A stretch of DNA of 64,000 nt from Cellulomonas cellasea (GCF_030372105.1 NZ_JAUDBQ010000002.1:1-64000), one strand, 5' to 3'. Shown: positions 36,444 through 48,500, counted from the first letter of the stretch. Notes: generated by a model from the letters alone, not told the origin. Numbers and translations are program-made.

Positions 36444-36477
36444 AAGGCCCGGTCCCCAGGGTAGGGGACCGGGCCTT
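36444..36477. terminator. Perfect 14-bp hairpin between khpA and rimM
   Basis: AAGGCCCGGTCCCC / GGGGACCGGGCCTT (36444-36457 / 36464-36477) with a 6-nt loop. A second, shorter hairpin follows on the minus strand (36421-36436; CGCCCC / GGGGCG). It separates rpsP-khpA from rimM-trmD and would act as a terminator or strong attenuator. Confidence 0.7.
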
Positions 36478-36517
36478 GAGTGCCGCTCGGGCAGCGGCCG
36501 TGGTGCTGGCCGAGAGG

Positions 36518-36757
36518 TCAGCGACGGTCGACGTCGACGACGTCGACGCGGACCGGGCCGTCAGCCGAGAGAGCCCCGACGACGGTGCGCAGCGCGCGCG
36601 CCGTGCGACCGCCGCGGCCGATGACGCGCCCGAGGTCGTCCGGGTGGACCCGGACCTCGAGGAGCTCACCGCGACGCAGGGACTTCGTGCTGACCTGCAC
36701 GTCGTCCGGGTGGTCGACGATGCCCCGCACCAAGTGCTCGAGCGCGTCGTCGAGCAT
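36518..36757 (-). CDS. khpA: KH-domain RNA-binding protein KhpA
   Basis: 79 residues: a single type-II KH domain with the GXXG loop in VIGRGGRTARALRT. Binds RNA, usually together with KhpB/Jag, and is linked to cell-envelope control in other Gram-positives. ATG overlaps the rpsP stop by one base (TGATG). Confidence 0.95.
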   Translation of the reverse strand: MLDDALEHLVRGIVDHPDDVQVSTKSLRRGELLEVRVHPDDLGRVIGRGGRTARALRTVVGALSADGPVRVDVVDVDRR

Positions 36758-37194
36758 CAGGCCTGCTCGTCCTCGGACGCGGCCGGCTCGGCAGCCTCGG
36801 CGGCCTTCGCGGCAGCCTTCTTCTCCGATGCCTTGGCCTTGGCCTTCTCGGCGTCGAGCGCGACAGCCTCGACGGCCGCCGCCACGTCGCCCTCGGCCGG
36901 CGTGGCCTTGGTGCGCAGCGTGCCCTCGGCGCCCGGGAGGCCCTTGAACTTCTGCCAGTCACCCGTGATCTTCAGGAGCGCGAGGACCTGCTCGGTCGGC
37001 TGCGCGCCGACACTCAGCCAGTACTGCGCCCGCTCCGACGTGATGTCGATGAGCGAGGGCTCCTCGGTGGGGTGGTACTTGCCGATCTCCTCGATGACGC
37101 GGCCATCGCGCTTGGTGCGCGAGTCCGCGACGACGACGCGGTAGTACGGCGCCCGGATCTTGCCAAAACGCTTCAGACGGATCTTGGTGGCCAC
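36757..37194 (-). CDS. rpsP: Ribosomal protein S16 with extended C-terminus
   Basis: 145 residues; the S16 core is residues 1 to about 85 ([39 protein letters not shown]). The remaining 60 residues are Ala/Lys/Glu-rich ([18 protein letters not shown]), longer than the 80-95 residues of most S16 proteins but seen in actinobacteria. ATG start at 37194; a 208-nt gap upstream probably carries its promoter. Confidence 0.95.
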   Translation of the reverse strand: MATKIRLKRFGKIRAPYYRVVVADSRTKRDGRVIEEIGKYHPTEEPSLIDITSERAQYWLSVGAQPTEQVLALLKITGDWQKFKGLPGAEGTLRTKATPAEGDVAAAVEAVALDAEKAKAKASEKKAAAKAAEAAEPAASEDEQA

Positions 37195-37402
37195 AGTGTG
37201 GTCTCTCCTGGTTTCTGCTGTGGTGGCCCGACGGGTCCATTGCTCGTGGGGTGAGCGGACGGGTCAGGCCGGAAGGACGCGGTACGGCCGGGTAGAGGGG
37301 CCAGACGCACCGAGTACGCGGGACATTCTGCCAGACGCGGCGCGTCCGCCCAACCGCTTCCCGGGCATGTCCTGGGCGGACGGCGCCGGCCGATCCGCCC
37401 GC

Positions 37403-38521
37403 TCAGCGGACGCGGGAGCCTCGGAGCACCACGGCTCGGGGCGCGGCGAGCGCTCGGATGTCCTCGCGCGGGTCGGCCGCCAGGACGACCAGGTCGGCGG
37501 GCTCCCCCTCGGCCAGGCTCGGGACGCCGAGCCACGCGCGGGTGCGCCAGCTCGCGGCGGCGAGCACCTCGCGGGCCGGGACGCCGGCAGCGACCAACTC
37601 GACGGCCTCGTCCGCGATCCGCCCGTGCCCGATGGTGCCGCCCGCGTCCGTGCCGACGAGGAGCTGGACCCCGGCGTCGTGCAGGTCGCGGACGTGCTGG
37701 TGGCGCCGGGCGTGCAGCCTGCGCATCCGCGCCGCGAATCGGGGATAGCGGCCGTCGGCCTGCGCGGCGATGGCCTCGAACTGGGCGACCTGCAGCAGCG
37801 TCGGCGTCACCGGGATCCCCGCGGCGGCGATGCGCTCGATCTGGCCCGCGTCGGCGCCGGTGGCGTGCTCGAGGCAGTCCACTCCCGCGTCGAGCAGCGC
37901 GTCGAGGGCCTCGCTGGAGAACGTGTGAGCCGTCACGCGGGCGCCGGCGGCGTGCGCGGCGCCGATCGCCTCGGCGAGGACGTCGGCGGGCCACAGCGGC
38001 GTCAGGTCCCCGTCCGCGCCGAGGTCGCGGTCGATCCAGTCGGCGACGACCTTGACCCAGCCGTCGCCGCGCGCCGCCTCCTCGGCGACCGCGCCGGGCA
38101 GGTCGGCGGGAGCGGCCAGCTCGCGGCCGTAGTGCCGCAGATACCGCTTGGGGCGGGCCAGGTGCCGGCCCGCCCGGATCAGCCGCGGCAGGTCGTCATG
38201 CTCATGCACCCACGCGGTGTCCGCCGGGGAGCCCGCGTCCCGCACCAGCAGCACGCCCGAGTCGCGGTCCGCCAGGGCCTGCGCCCGGGCGGTCTGCTGG
38301 TCCACGGGCCCGTCCGCGCCGAGCCCGATGTGGCAGTGCACATCCACCAGCCCGGGGACGGCCCAGCCCTCGACCTCCGCCACATCACCGGCCGAGGCGT
38401 GCGGCCGCTCGAACGTCACGCGGCCGCCGACCACCCACGCCTCGGCGGCCTCCCGCTCGTCGTCGAGGAGCACCGGGCCGCGCAGGTGCAGCACCTGCGC
38501 GGCGGCGGCCGGCTCTGTCAC
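37403..38521 (-). CDS. Amidohydrolase-family protein
   Basis: 372 residues. Metal-dependent hydrolase fold: first metal pair in DVHCHIG, histidines in ARVTAHTFSSEAL and CLEHATGAD, and metal Asp in LLVGTDAGG; the small beta-sandwich is built from both termini (PADLVVLAADP). Similar to prolidase/imidazolonepropionase-like amidohydrolases; the substrate cannot be read from sequence. GTG start at 38521. It stands between rpsP and ffh, a position where such a gene is found in several actinobacteria. Confidence 0.82.
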   Translation of the reverse strand: MTEPAAAAQVLHLRGPVLLDDEREAAEAWVVGGRVTFERPHASAGDVAEVEGWAVPGLVDVHCHIGLGADGPVDQQTARAQALADRDSGVLLVRDAGSPADTAWVHEHDDLPRLIRAGRHLARPKRYLRHYGRELAAPADLPGAVAEEAARGDGWVKVVADWIDRDLGADGDLTPLWPADVLAEAIGAAHAAGARVTAHTFSSEALDALLDAGVDCLEHATGADAGQIERIAAAGIPVTPTLLQVAQFEAIAAQADGRYPRFAARMRRLHARRHQHVRDLHDAGVQLLVGTDAGGTIGHGRIADEAVELVAAGVPAREVLAAASWRTRAWLGVPSLAEGEPADLVVLAADPREDIRALAAPRAVVLRGSRVR

Positions 38522-38539
38522 GCGTCAGCCCTTCACGAT

Positions 38540-40147
38540 TCAGCGCCCGAGGAACTTGCCCAGCGCGCCCAGGTCGATCGTCGCCGGGTCGACCTGCTCC
38601 GGCTCCTTCGCCCCGCCCAGCCCGAACGCCGAGCCCTTGGGCGCCGCCGGCGCGATGCCCGCGGCGCGGTCGGCGGCGAGCCGCTCCTGCTCCGCGCGCT
38701 TGGCCGGGTTGCCGGACTTGGCGACCTTGCCCTTGCGCTTCGGCGGCGGGGCCACGCGCCCACGCGACTTCTTGCCGCCCATGCCTGGCAGGTTGCCCAT
38801 GCCCGGCATCGGCATGCCGCCCGTGCGGGCCATCTGCCGCATCATCTTCTGCGCCCCGGCGAACCGGTCGAGCAGCCCGTTGACGTCACTCGGCGTGGTG
38901 CCCGAGCCGCGGGCGATGCGGGCACGGCGCGAGCCGTTGATGATCTTGGGCGTGCGGCGCTCCGCGGGCGTCATCGAGCGGATGATCGCCTCGATGCGGT
39001 CGACCTCGCGCTCGTCGAAGTTGTCCAGCGCCTCGCGCATCTGGCCCATGCCCGGCAGCATGCCGAGCATCTTCTTCATCGAGCCCATGTTCTTCATGGC
39101 CTGCATCTGCTGCAGGAAGTCCTCGAGCGTGAAGTCCTCGCCGCTCGCGATCTTGCCGGCCATCGCCTCGGCCTGGTCGGCGTCGAACGCCTTCTCGGCC
39201 TGCTCGATGAGGGTGAGCACGTCACCCATGTCGAGGATGCGCGAGGCCATGCGGTCGGGGTGGAAGACCTCGAAGTCGGTGAGCTTCTCACCGGTGGACG
39301 CGTACAGGATGGGCCGGCCGGTGACCGACGCCACCGACAGGGCCGCGCCACCACGCGCGTCGCCGTCGAGCTTGGACAGCACCACGCCGGTGAAGTCGAC
39401 GCCCTCGGCGAAGGCCTGCGCGGTGGCGACGGCGTCCTGGCCGATCATCGCGTCGATGACGAACAGGATCTCGTCCGGCTGCACGGCGTCGCGGATGTCC
39501 GCGGCCTGCGCCATGAGCTCGGCGTCCACGCCCAGGCGGCCGGCGGTGTCGACGATCAGCACGTCGTGCTGGCGGGCCTTCGCCGCCGCGAGGCCCTCGC
39601 GGGCCACGCCCACCGGGTCGCCGAAGCCGGGGTCGACCTCGCCGTGGCCCTGGTTGCCGGGGTGCGGGGCGAAGACGGGCACGCCGGCCCGCTCCCCCAC
39701 GATCTGCAGCTGGGTGACGGCGTTCGGGCGCTGCAGGTCGGCGGCGACCAGCAGCGGCGTGTGGCCCTGCTCGCGCAGGTGCAGCGCGAGCTTGCCGGCG
39801 AGCGTGGTCTTGCCGGCGCCCTGGAGGCCCGCGAGCATGATGACGCTCGGCGGGTTCTTGGCCAGGCGCAGCGGGCGGTTCTCGCCGCCGAGGATCGCGA
39901 CGAGCTCGTCGTTGACGATCTTGACGACCTGCTGGGCGGGGTTCAGCGCCCCGGAGACCTCGACGGACAGCGCCCGCTCGCGGACGGCGCCGGTGAAGGC
40001 GCGCACGACGGGGACGGCGACGTCGGCGTCGAGCAGCGCACGGCGGATCTCGCGCACAGTGGCGTCGATGTCCGCCTCGGACAGGCGCCCCTTGGTGCGG
40101 AGGTTCTTGAAGGTCGACGTCAGTCGGTCGGACAGGGTGGCGAACAC
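38540..40147 (-). CDS. ffh: Signal recognition particle protein Ffh
   Basis: 535 residues. N domain, GTPase G domain (GLQGAGKTTLAGKLA; DTAGRL; SKLDGDARGG) and Met-rich M domain (LQQMQAMKNMGSMKKMLGML; SRRARIARGSG) that binds 4.5S RNA and signal sequences. The C-terminus is extended by a Lys/Arg/Ala/Pro-rich tail (KKSRGRVAPPPKRKGKVAKS). Co-translational targeting partner of FtsY (43778-44986). Starts 27 nt after the glnD stop. Confidence 0.96.
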   Translation of the reverse strand: MFATLSDRLTSTFKNLRTKGRLSEADIDATVREIRRALLDADVAVPVVRAFTGAVRERALSVEVSGALNPAQQVVKIVNDELVAILGGENRPLRLAKNPPSVIMLAGLQGAGKTTLAGKLALHLREQGHTPLLVAADLQRPNAVTQLQIVGERAGVPVFAPHPGNQGHGEVDPGFGDPVGVAREGLAAAKARQHDVLIVDTAGRLGVDAELMAQAADIRDAVQPDEILFVIDAMIGQDAVATAQAFAEGVDFTGVVLSKLDGDARGGAALSVASVTGRPILYASTGEKLTDFEVFHPDRMASRILDMGDVLTLIEQAEKAFDADQAEAMAGKIASGEDFTLEDFLQQMQAMKNMGSMKKMLGMLPGMGQMREALDNFDEREVDRIEAIIRSMTPAERRTPKIINGSRRARIARGSGTTPSDVNGLLDRFAGAQKMMRQMARTGGMPMPGMGNLPGMGGKKSRGRVAPPPKRKGKVAKSGNPAKRAEQERLAADRAAGIAPAAPKGSAFGLGGAKEPEQVDPATIDLGALGKFLGR

Positions 40148-40174
40148 CGCTGGATCCTCACGCTCTTCTCGGGA

Positions 40175-41959
40175 TCACGGACGTCCCAGCGTACCTGCCG
40201 CCCGTGCGGTCAGGTCGTCGACGAGCCGGGCCCGCCACGCGGTCCACGTCGCGGGCCCCGCGGCGGTCGCGTCGGCCTCCGTCAGGGCCCGGAGCAGCTC
40301 GAGCAGGTCGAGCCTGCCGTCGACGGCCTCGAGCAGCGCCGCCACCGTCGCCGGGTCGTCTGGATCCGCTGTGGTGGCGAGCTCGGCCAATGTCAGGTGG
40401 TGCCGCACCAGCCGGGTCACGTCGGCGGCGTCTTGGTCGTCGAACCCCATCCGCGTGACGATCGGCCCGGCCAGCCGGGCGCCCTCGGTCGAGTGGTCCC
40501 CCGCGCCGGGCCGCTTGCCGATGTCGTGCAACAGGGCGGCCAGCAGCAGCAGGTCGCCCCGCCCCACCTGCCGCCGCGCCTTCGCCGCCTGCGCGGCGGT
40601 CTCCACCAGGTGCCGGTCCACGGTGTGACGGTGGATCGGCGAGCGCTGGGGCCGGTTGCGCACCGCGGCCCACTCGGGGATCCAGGTGGTGACGACGCCC
40701 GACAGGTCGAGCGCTTCCCAGACGGGGACCTGCGCGTGGCCCGATCCCAGGAGCTGCAGCAGCGACGTGCGCGCCGCGCGGGGCCACGGGGCCTCGAGCG
40801 CCGGGGTCTGCATGAGGCTGGCCACCGTCACCGGCGACAGGGTCAGGCCGGTGCGGGCGGCCGTCGCCGCGGCGCGCAGCGAGAGCAGCGGGTCCTCCCG
40901 CGGCCGCGCGTCGACGGCGAGCACGATCTCGCCGTCGTGCTCCACAAGCCCCTCGCCCACCGGCCGCAGCCGGGGCGCCGTGCGGCGGCCGCGCACCAGC
41001 ACCGGCTTGCGCGCGGGCCGCTGCAGCGCCTGGCGGGCATTGCGGACAGTCGTGTCGAGGGCGTACGAGATGATCCGGCCCGACTCCGCGAGGCTCGCGA
41101 GCAAGTCGTCCCGGTCGTCGAAGCCCGCCAGCTCCGCGACCTCGTCCTGATCGGCCAGCAGCAGGCGGTTCGTGTGCCTGCGGGTGACCACCTGCAACGC
41201 GTCGCGCACGTCGAGCAGGTGCGCGTACGCCGTGTCGACGGCGCCGTGGGGTCGGTCGGTGAGCCAGGTGGCGGCGAGGGCGGACAGCACCACGGCGTCG
41301 CGGATGCCGCCCCGGGCCTCCTTGAGGTCCGGCTCGATGAGGTACGCGAGCTCGCCGTGCCGCTCAGCGCGCTGCCGGGCGGTGGCCAGCAGCTCGGGCA
41401 GGCGGCGCCGGGCCGCGGAGCGCCAGTCGGCCAGCAGCGCCGACTGCGCGTGGTGGATGACCAGCGGATCCCCCGCCACCGGCTGCAGGTCGAGCAGGCC
41501 GACCGCCGCCGGCAGGTCCCGGGAGGCGACCTGGCGGCACTGCGCGAGCGAGCGCACCGCATGGTCCAGGTCGAGGCCGGCGTCCCACACCGGGTACCAG
41601 AGCCGCTGGGCGAGCGCCGACACGTCCTCGGCGCTGTGCCCCCGCCCCTCGTGCACCAGCAACAGGTCGAGGTCGCTCATCGGGCTCGCGTCCCCGCGGC
41701 CGATGCTGCCGACCGCGCCGAGCGCGATGCCGGTGAGCTCCCCGCCCGTCGCCTCCTGCCACAGCTCCGCGAGGCGGCGGTGGACGAGGTCCACGCCGGC
41801 GCGGCGCCGCGCGGCCCCGTCCTGCCCTGGGCCGGTGAGGCGGGCCGCGAGGTCGAGCCGTTCAGCCTTGAGGTCCCGTACCCCGATGGCTGCGGGGCAC
41901 GGGACCTCGGCGGACCCGTCCTCGGCCGCGCCCCCTGCGGGCGGCCGTCCGTGTCTCAT
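40175..41959 (-). CDS. glnD: [Protein-PII] nucleotidyltransferase GlnD, lacking ACT domains
   Basis: 594 residues. Nucleotidyltransferase domain with [18 protein letters not shown] (Gly84-Ser85, Asp96, Asp98) and HD phosphohydrolase domain ([18 protein letters not shown] with His478-Asp479). The frame ends about 85 residues after the HD motif, where typical GlnD proteins continue with one or two ACT domains. ffh starts 27 nt later, so the missing part is not displaced by a simple frameshift. ACT domains sense glutamine in E. coli, so sensing may differ here. It modifies the PII protein encoded just upstream. Confidence 0.9.
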   Translation of the reverse strand: MRHGRPPAGGAAEDGSAEVPCPAAIGVRDLKAERLDLAARLTGPGQDGAARRRAGVDLVHRRLAELWQEATGGELTGIALGAVGSIGRGDASPMSDLDLLLVHEGRGHSAEDVSALAQRLWYPVWDAGLDLDHAVRSLAQCRQVASRDLPAAVGLLDLQPVAGDPLVIHHAQSALLADWRSAARRRLPELLATARQRAERHGELAYLIEPDLKEARGGIRDAVVLSALAATWLTDRPHGAVDTAYAHLLDVRDALQVVTRRHTNRLLLADQDEVAELAGFDDRDDLLASLAESGRIISYALDTTVRNARQALQRPARKPVLVRGRRTAPRLRPVGEGLVEHDGEIVLAVDARPREDPLLSLRAAATAARTGLTLSPVTVASLMQTPALEAPWPRAARTSLLQLLGSGHAQVPVWEALDLSGVVTTWIPEWAAVRNRPQRSPIHRHTVDRHLVETAAQAAKARRQVGRGDLLLLAALLHDIGKRPGAGDHSTEGARLAGPIVTRMGFDDQDAADVTRLVRHHLTLAELATTADPDDPATVAALLEAVDGRLDLLELLRALTEADATAAGPATWTAWRARLVDDLTARAAGTLGRP

Positions 41960-41981
41960 GTGATCCGTTGAACCGTCCTGC

Positions 41982-43621
<1,640 letters not shown>

Positions 43622-43704
43622 GTGGATCGCCTCTCCCCTCGCCAGCCGAACGGCCGGTCGGGTTCCACTGTCGGCGAGCGGCGTTTCCAGGAGGAGCGGA
43701 GACG

Positions 43705-43720
43705 GTTACAGGGATGTGAC
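43705..43720 (-). promoter_or_regulatory. GlnR-like nitrogen-control box upstream of amt
   Basis: Minus-strand GTCAC-N6-GTAAC (43720 to 43705), matching the spaced half-site pattern of actinobacterial GlnR boxes (gTnAC-n6-GaAAc). It lies 84-99 nt upstream of the amt start, in the gap before ftsY. A nearby GAAAC (43747-43751) could be a further half-site but is out of phase. Confidence 0.5.
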
Positions 43721-43777
43721 AGGGAGGCGGTGGGCGTAAACGTTCGGTTTCGGCCTGGACGGGCGCCCAGGAGCGGC

Positions 43778-44986
43778 TCAGTCGCCGAGCAGCCCGTCGA
43801 CGAACTCCTCGGGGTCGAACGGCGCCAGGTCGTCCGGGCCCTCGCCCAGGCCGACGAGCTTCACCGGGACGCCCAGCTCGCGCTGCACCGCGACGACGAT
43901 GCCGCCCTTGGCTGTCCCGTCGAGCTTGGTGAGCACGATCCCGGTGACCCCGGCCACCTCGGCGAAGACCCGCGCCTGGTTGAGGCCGTTCTGCCCGGTG
44001 GTGGCGTCCAGCACGAGCAGGACCTCGGAGAGTGGGGCCTCGCGGGTGATGACGCGCGTGATCTTGCCCAGCTCGTCCATCAGGCCCGCCTTGTTCTGCA
44101 GGCGCCCCGCCGTGTCGACGAGCACCACGTCGACGCCGTCGCGCACACCCGTGCGCACCGCGTCGAACGCGACGGCCGCCGGATCGGCGCTGTCCCGGTC
44201 CGAGCGCACGGTGGGCACCCCGACGCGCGAGCCCCACGTCTCGAGCTGGTCGGCGGCCGCCGCGCGGAAGGTGTCAGCGGCGCCCAGCACCACGGTGCGG
44301 CCCTCCGCCACGAGCACGCGCGCGAGCTTGCCGACGGTGGTCGTCTTGCCGGTGCCGTTCACACCGACGACCAGGACGACGGCGGGGACTGTGGTCGTTG
44401 CTCCCGCCTCGTCGTGGCGGGTCGGCTCGGTCGCGAGCGAGCGGTCGAGCGTCGGGTCGACCAGGGCGAGGAGCTGCTCGCGCAGCATCGCGCGGACCTG
44501 CGCGGGGTCCTTGACCCCCTGGACGCGGACCTGCGTGCGCAGCGCGTCGATCAGCTCCCCCGACGGCCCCGCGCCCACGTCGGCGAGGAGCAGGGTCTCC
44601 TCCAGCTCGTCCCAGTCGTCCTCGGTGAGGTGGTCACGGGACAGCACCTGGAGCAGCCGCGCGCCGAGCGGCGAGCCCGAGCGGGACAGCCGGTCGCGCA
44701 GCCGGGCCAGCCGGCCCGTCGCCGGCGCCGGGACCTCGAGCGGTGGCGCGGCCTCGAGGTCGGGGACCCCCTCCACCTCGGCCGCGGCCGGCTCGGCGGT
44801 CGTCGGAGCGGCAGTCTCCGGCGCGGCCGGACGCGGCTCCGTGACAGTTGTGCCCGACGCCGGGCGGTCGGCGTCCGTGCTGGTGGGCCCAGGCGGGCGC
44901 CGCCGGACGATGAGGACGGCAGCCGTCGCGATCGCGAAGAGCGAGGGCACGCCGACGAGGAGCGCTGTCAGGAGGTCGTTGTCCAC
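43778..44986 (-). CDS. ftsY: SRP receptor FtsY
   Basis: 402 residues. N-terminal membrane anchor (about 5-27), a Pro/Ala/Glu-rich linker, then the NG domain: GVNGTGKTTTVGKLARVL, DTAGRLQNKAGLMDEL, TKLDGTAKGG, ending LVGLGEGPDDLAPFDPEEF. Docks ribosome-SRP complexes at the membrane. GTG start at 44986. An unusual feature is the single N-terminal helix, as in other actinobacteria, instead of the acidic A domain of E. coli. Confidence 0.95.
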   Translation of the reverse strand: MDNDLLTALLVGVPSLFAIATAAVLIVRRRPPGPTSTDADRPASGTTVTEPRPAAPETAAPTTAEPAAAEVEGVPDLEAAPPLEVPAPATGRLARLRDRLSRSGSPLGARLLQVLSRDHLTEDDWDELEETLLLADVGAGPSGELIDALRTQVRVQGVKDPAQVRAMLREQLLALVDPTLDRSLATEPTRHDEAGATTTVPAVVLVVGVNGTGKTTTVGKLARVLVAEGRTVVLGAADTFRAAAADQLETWGSRVGVPTVRSDRDSADPAAVAFDAVRTGVRDGVDVVLVDTAGRLQNKAGLMDELGKITRVITREAPLSEVLLVLDATTGQNGLNQARVFAEVAGVTGIVLTKLDGTAKGGIVVAVQRELGVPVKLVGLGEGPDDLAPFDPEEFVDGLLGD

Positions 44987-45049
44987 GCGGTCAGTCTCTC
45001 AGCATTCACCCAGGGCGCGAGACGCCCGGGCGAGGCGGGGCGCGGCGCG

Positions 45050-45400
45050 TCAGGCGGAGCGGCGCCCGAGCCACGGGACCGTGCGGGCCGCCTTCTCCCG
45101 GGCCTTGGCCAGCGTGTCGGTGATGTCGTCCGCGCGCAGGTAGGCCTCCTCGTCGACGGCTGTCGCGCTGAGGAACTCGTCCAGGCGGACGTCCACAGGC
45201 TCCGCGGACTCCCGGACCGCGGCCCGCTCGGGGTCCTTCCGGTCGCGCCGGGTCACCAGGCCCACGACCCCATTGCGCAGATCCTCCAGCCCCGACCTCA
45301 GCCCACGGTCGCCGGGCTCACGGGACGCGACGCTCGCGACGAGGAGCACGCCCGCCCCAGCGACGAGCGCGATGATGGTCCACACGACGACGGCAGTCAT
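45050..45400 (-). CDS. Small single-pass membrane protein, function unknown
   Basis: 116 residues from ATG 45400. A hydrophobic helix at residues 2-22, then a charged cytoplasmic tail with repeated Arg/Asp/Glu (GLVTRRDRKDPERAAVRES) and a C-terminal KAREKAARTVPWLGRR. No family recognised. It lies between smc and ftsY on the same strand, a position where a small hypothetical membrane protein occurs in related actinobacteria. Confidence 0.6.
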   Translation of the reverse strand: MTAVVVWTIIALVAGAGVLLVASVASREPGDRGLRSGLEDLRNGVVGLVTRRDRKDPERAAVRESAEPVDVRLDEFLSATAVDEEAYLRADDITDTLAKAREKAARTVPWLGRRSA

Positions 45401-45505
45401 CACCCCAGTATCCGTGGGCCAGGTGTGGGCTCCCCGCGAGGACGGGCAGGACCGGCAACTGCCACAGAACATTCACATCCTCGCGCCATCTAGGGCGCCA
45501 GGCGC

Positions 45506-48500
45506 TCAGCCCAGCGCCGCCGGGGCATCCTCGCGCATCCGCTGGCTGATGACCGTGGTCACGCCGTCGCCGCGCATCGTCACCCCGTACAGCGCGTCGG
45601 CGATCTCCATGGTGCGCTTCTGGTGGGTGACGACGATGAGCTGCGAGTCCTCCTGCAGCTCGCGGAACAGCCCGAGCAGCCGCCCGAGGTTCGCGTCGTC
45701 GAGCGCCGCCTCCACCTCGTCCATGACGTAGAACGGGCTGGGCCGGGCCTTGAAGATCGCGACGAGCAGCGCCACAGCCGTGAGCGAGCGCTCCCCGCCC
45801 GAGAGCAGCGACAGGCGCTTGACCTTCTTGCCGGCCGGGCGCGCCTCGACCTCGATGCCCGTGGTGAGCATGTTCCCCGGGTCGGTGAGCACCAACCGGC
45901 CCTCGCCGCCGGGGAACAGCCGGGGGAAGACGCGGTCGAACTGCTCGGCGGTGTCGCGGTACGCGTCCGCGAAGACCTGCTCCACGCGCTCGTCGATCTC
46001 CCGGACGATCTCCAGCAGGTCCGCGCGGGACTTCTTCAGGTCGGCGAGCTGCTCCACCAGGAACTGGTGCCGCTCCTCGAGCGCGGCGAACTCCTCGAGG
46101 GCCAACGGGTTGACCCGGCCGAGCTGCGCGAGCGCCCGCTCCGCCGCGCGCAGGCGCTTCTCCTGCTCGGCGCGTACGTAGGGGACCTCCGTGGGCGCGT
46201 CGTCGGACGGCTCGACGCCGGGCGGGAGCACCACGGGAACCGGGCGATGCGGCCCGAACTCGTCGAGCAGCACCTCGGGGTCCAGGCCCAGGTCCTCCAC
46301 CGCGCGGGCCTGGAGCTGTTCGACGCGCAGCAGCTGCTGGGCGCGGGCCACCTCGTCGCGGTGCGCCACGTCCGTCAGCTCGGCGAGCTCGACGGAGCGG
46401 CGCTCGACCTCGGCGCGGACCTGCGCGAGCGCCGTCTCGCGCTCGGCGCGCGCTGCCTCGGCGGCCTCCCGCTCGGCCGTCGCGCGCTGCAACGACAGCT
46501 CGAGCGCGGCCAAGGCGCGCTGTGCCCCGTCGCGGACGGCGTCGGCGATCCGGGACTGCCGCGCGCGGGACCTGGCACGCTCGGCGGCCCGCTCTCGCGC
46601 GGCGCGCTCGGTGCGCGCGGCCCGCTCCAGCGACTCGGCCCGGCCGGACAACGCCCGGGCGCGCTCCTCACTGGTCCGCAGGGTCAAGCGGGCCTCGGTC
46701 TCCCGCGACCGCGCCGCCCCCGCCTCCTCCGCGGCGCGATCGCGCTCCGCGGTCCCGGCCTCGATCGACGCCTCGCCCTCGGCGGGCGCCTGCTCGGCGA
46801 CGGCCAGGCGCTCGGTCAGCTCGGCGAGCTCGGCCGCGTCGGCGGCGAGGGTCGCTGTGGCGGTCTCCAACGTGGCCCGCACGCGCTCGGCCTCGGCGCC
46901 GGCCGCGCGGGCCGTGGCGCCCAGGTGCCCGAGCTGCTCGGCGACGGCCGCCAGGGCCGCGTCCGACTGGTTGAGCCGCTCGAGGGTCTCCTCGTACCGG
47001 GCGGCCGCCTGCTCCTGGGCGGCCCGGGCGCCGACAAGCTCGGCGCGCGCGTGCTCGGCGGTGGCGGTGGCCCGTGCGGCGTCGGCGCGCGCCTGGTCGA
47101 GCGCGGCCTGCAGATGCAGCGCGCTCGGAGCCGTGGCAGAGCCGCCGGCCGCATGGCCACGCGACAGCAGGTCTCCCCCACGGGTGGCCACGATCAGGTC
47201 GGGATGCTCGGCGAGCAGCGCGCGCGCCACGGCCAGGTCGTCGACGACCACCACGCCGGCCAGCAGCGCCTCGACGGTGCTGCGCACGGCGACCGGCGAC
47301 TGCACCAGGTCGATCGCGCGCTCGGCGCCCGCGGGCACGTCGCCGGGCGCCAGCTCATGGGATGGCGTGGCGCCGGCGATCACCAGGGCGGCGCGCCCGG
47401 CGTCCTCGGTGCGCAGCAGCCGGATCGCGTCGACGGCGGAGTCCACCGACTCGACGGCGACGGCGTCCGCGAGCCGGCCGAGCGCCGCGACGATCGCGTC
47501 CTCGTCCTGTGGGGCGACGCTCAGCAGCGCCGCCAGCGACCCGATGGCGCCGGGCAGCGAGTCGGAGGCGAGCAGCGCGCCCGCGCCGTCCTTGCGCGTC
47601 AGGCTCAGCTCGAGCGTCTCGATCCGCGACTCGAGCGCGCTGCGCTGCCGCTCGGCAGTGGCGACGAGCTCGGCCAGCTCGGCGACGCGGGCGTCGGCCT
47701 GCTCCACCGCGTCCGCCGCCTGCTCATGCTCGGCGTCGAGCCCCTCCTCGCCCTCCTCGACCCCGGCGACCTGGGACTCGAGGACGGAGAACTCCGTCGT
47801 GGCCTGCTGGCCACGGCGCTCGGCCTCCGCGAGGCTCGCGCGCAGGCGGCCGATCTCCGCCTCGGTGGCCTCGAGCCGGCTGCGGCGCGCGCCCACCTGG
47901 CCGGCGAGCCGGGCGAGGCCCTCGCGCCGGTCCGCGGCGCCGCGCAGCGCGGTGGCCAGCGCCTTGTCCGCCGCTGACGCGCTCGCCTCGGCCTCCTGCC
48001 GGTGGGCCACGGCGCCCTCGAGCGCGGCCCGGGCCAGCTCCACCTCGGCGGCGAGCTCGGCCTCGGCCGCCCGCACACGCTCGGCCTGCGCGGCCAACTC
48101 GTCGGGGTCCGCGCCGCCGCCACGCTCAGGGGTCCCCGCGCCGAGCAGGCGCACCCGCTCCCCCGCCAGCGTCGCCGTGCCGCGCAGCCGCTCGCGCAGC
48201 GCCGAGAGCCGGTACCAGACGTCGCTGGCCTCGCTCAGCGCGGGCGCGGCCTCTGCGGCGGCGCGCTCCAGCGCGGCGAGCCGGCCACGTGCCTCGGTGA
48301 CGGCGGCCTCGACCTCGGCGCGCCGGACCCGCAGCGCGGACTCGTCGGCGATCTCCTGCTCGAGGGTGGCCGTGAGCTGCGCCAGGTCGTCGGCGAGCAG
48401 CCGGGCCCGCGAGTCGCGCAGGTCCACCTGCACCACCTGCGCCTTGCGGGCCACCTCCGCCTGACGCCCCAACGGGCCGAGCTGGCGGCGGATCTCGCTC

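Noticed and set aside
40148-40175. Possible frameshift truncating glnD and hiding ACT domains
   Set aside because: Only 27 nt separate glnD from ffh, and no ACT-like segment appears in other frames there.
37160-41971. A 1603-codon plus-strand open frame across rpsP, amidohydrolase, ffh and glnD
   Set aside because: Four well-supported genes are on the other strand. The frame is stop-free only because of GC-rich codon use and shows no domain.
45013-45027. Short hairpin GGGCG-CGAGA-CGCCC after ftsY
   Set aside because: A 5-bp stem is expected by chance at this GC content, so it was not called as a terminator.
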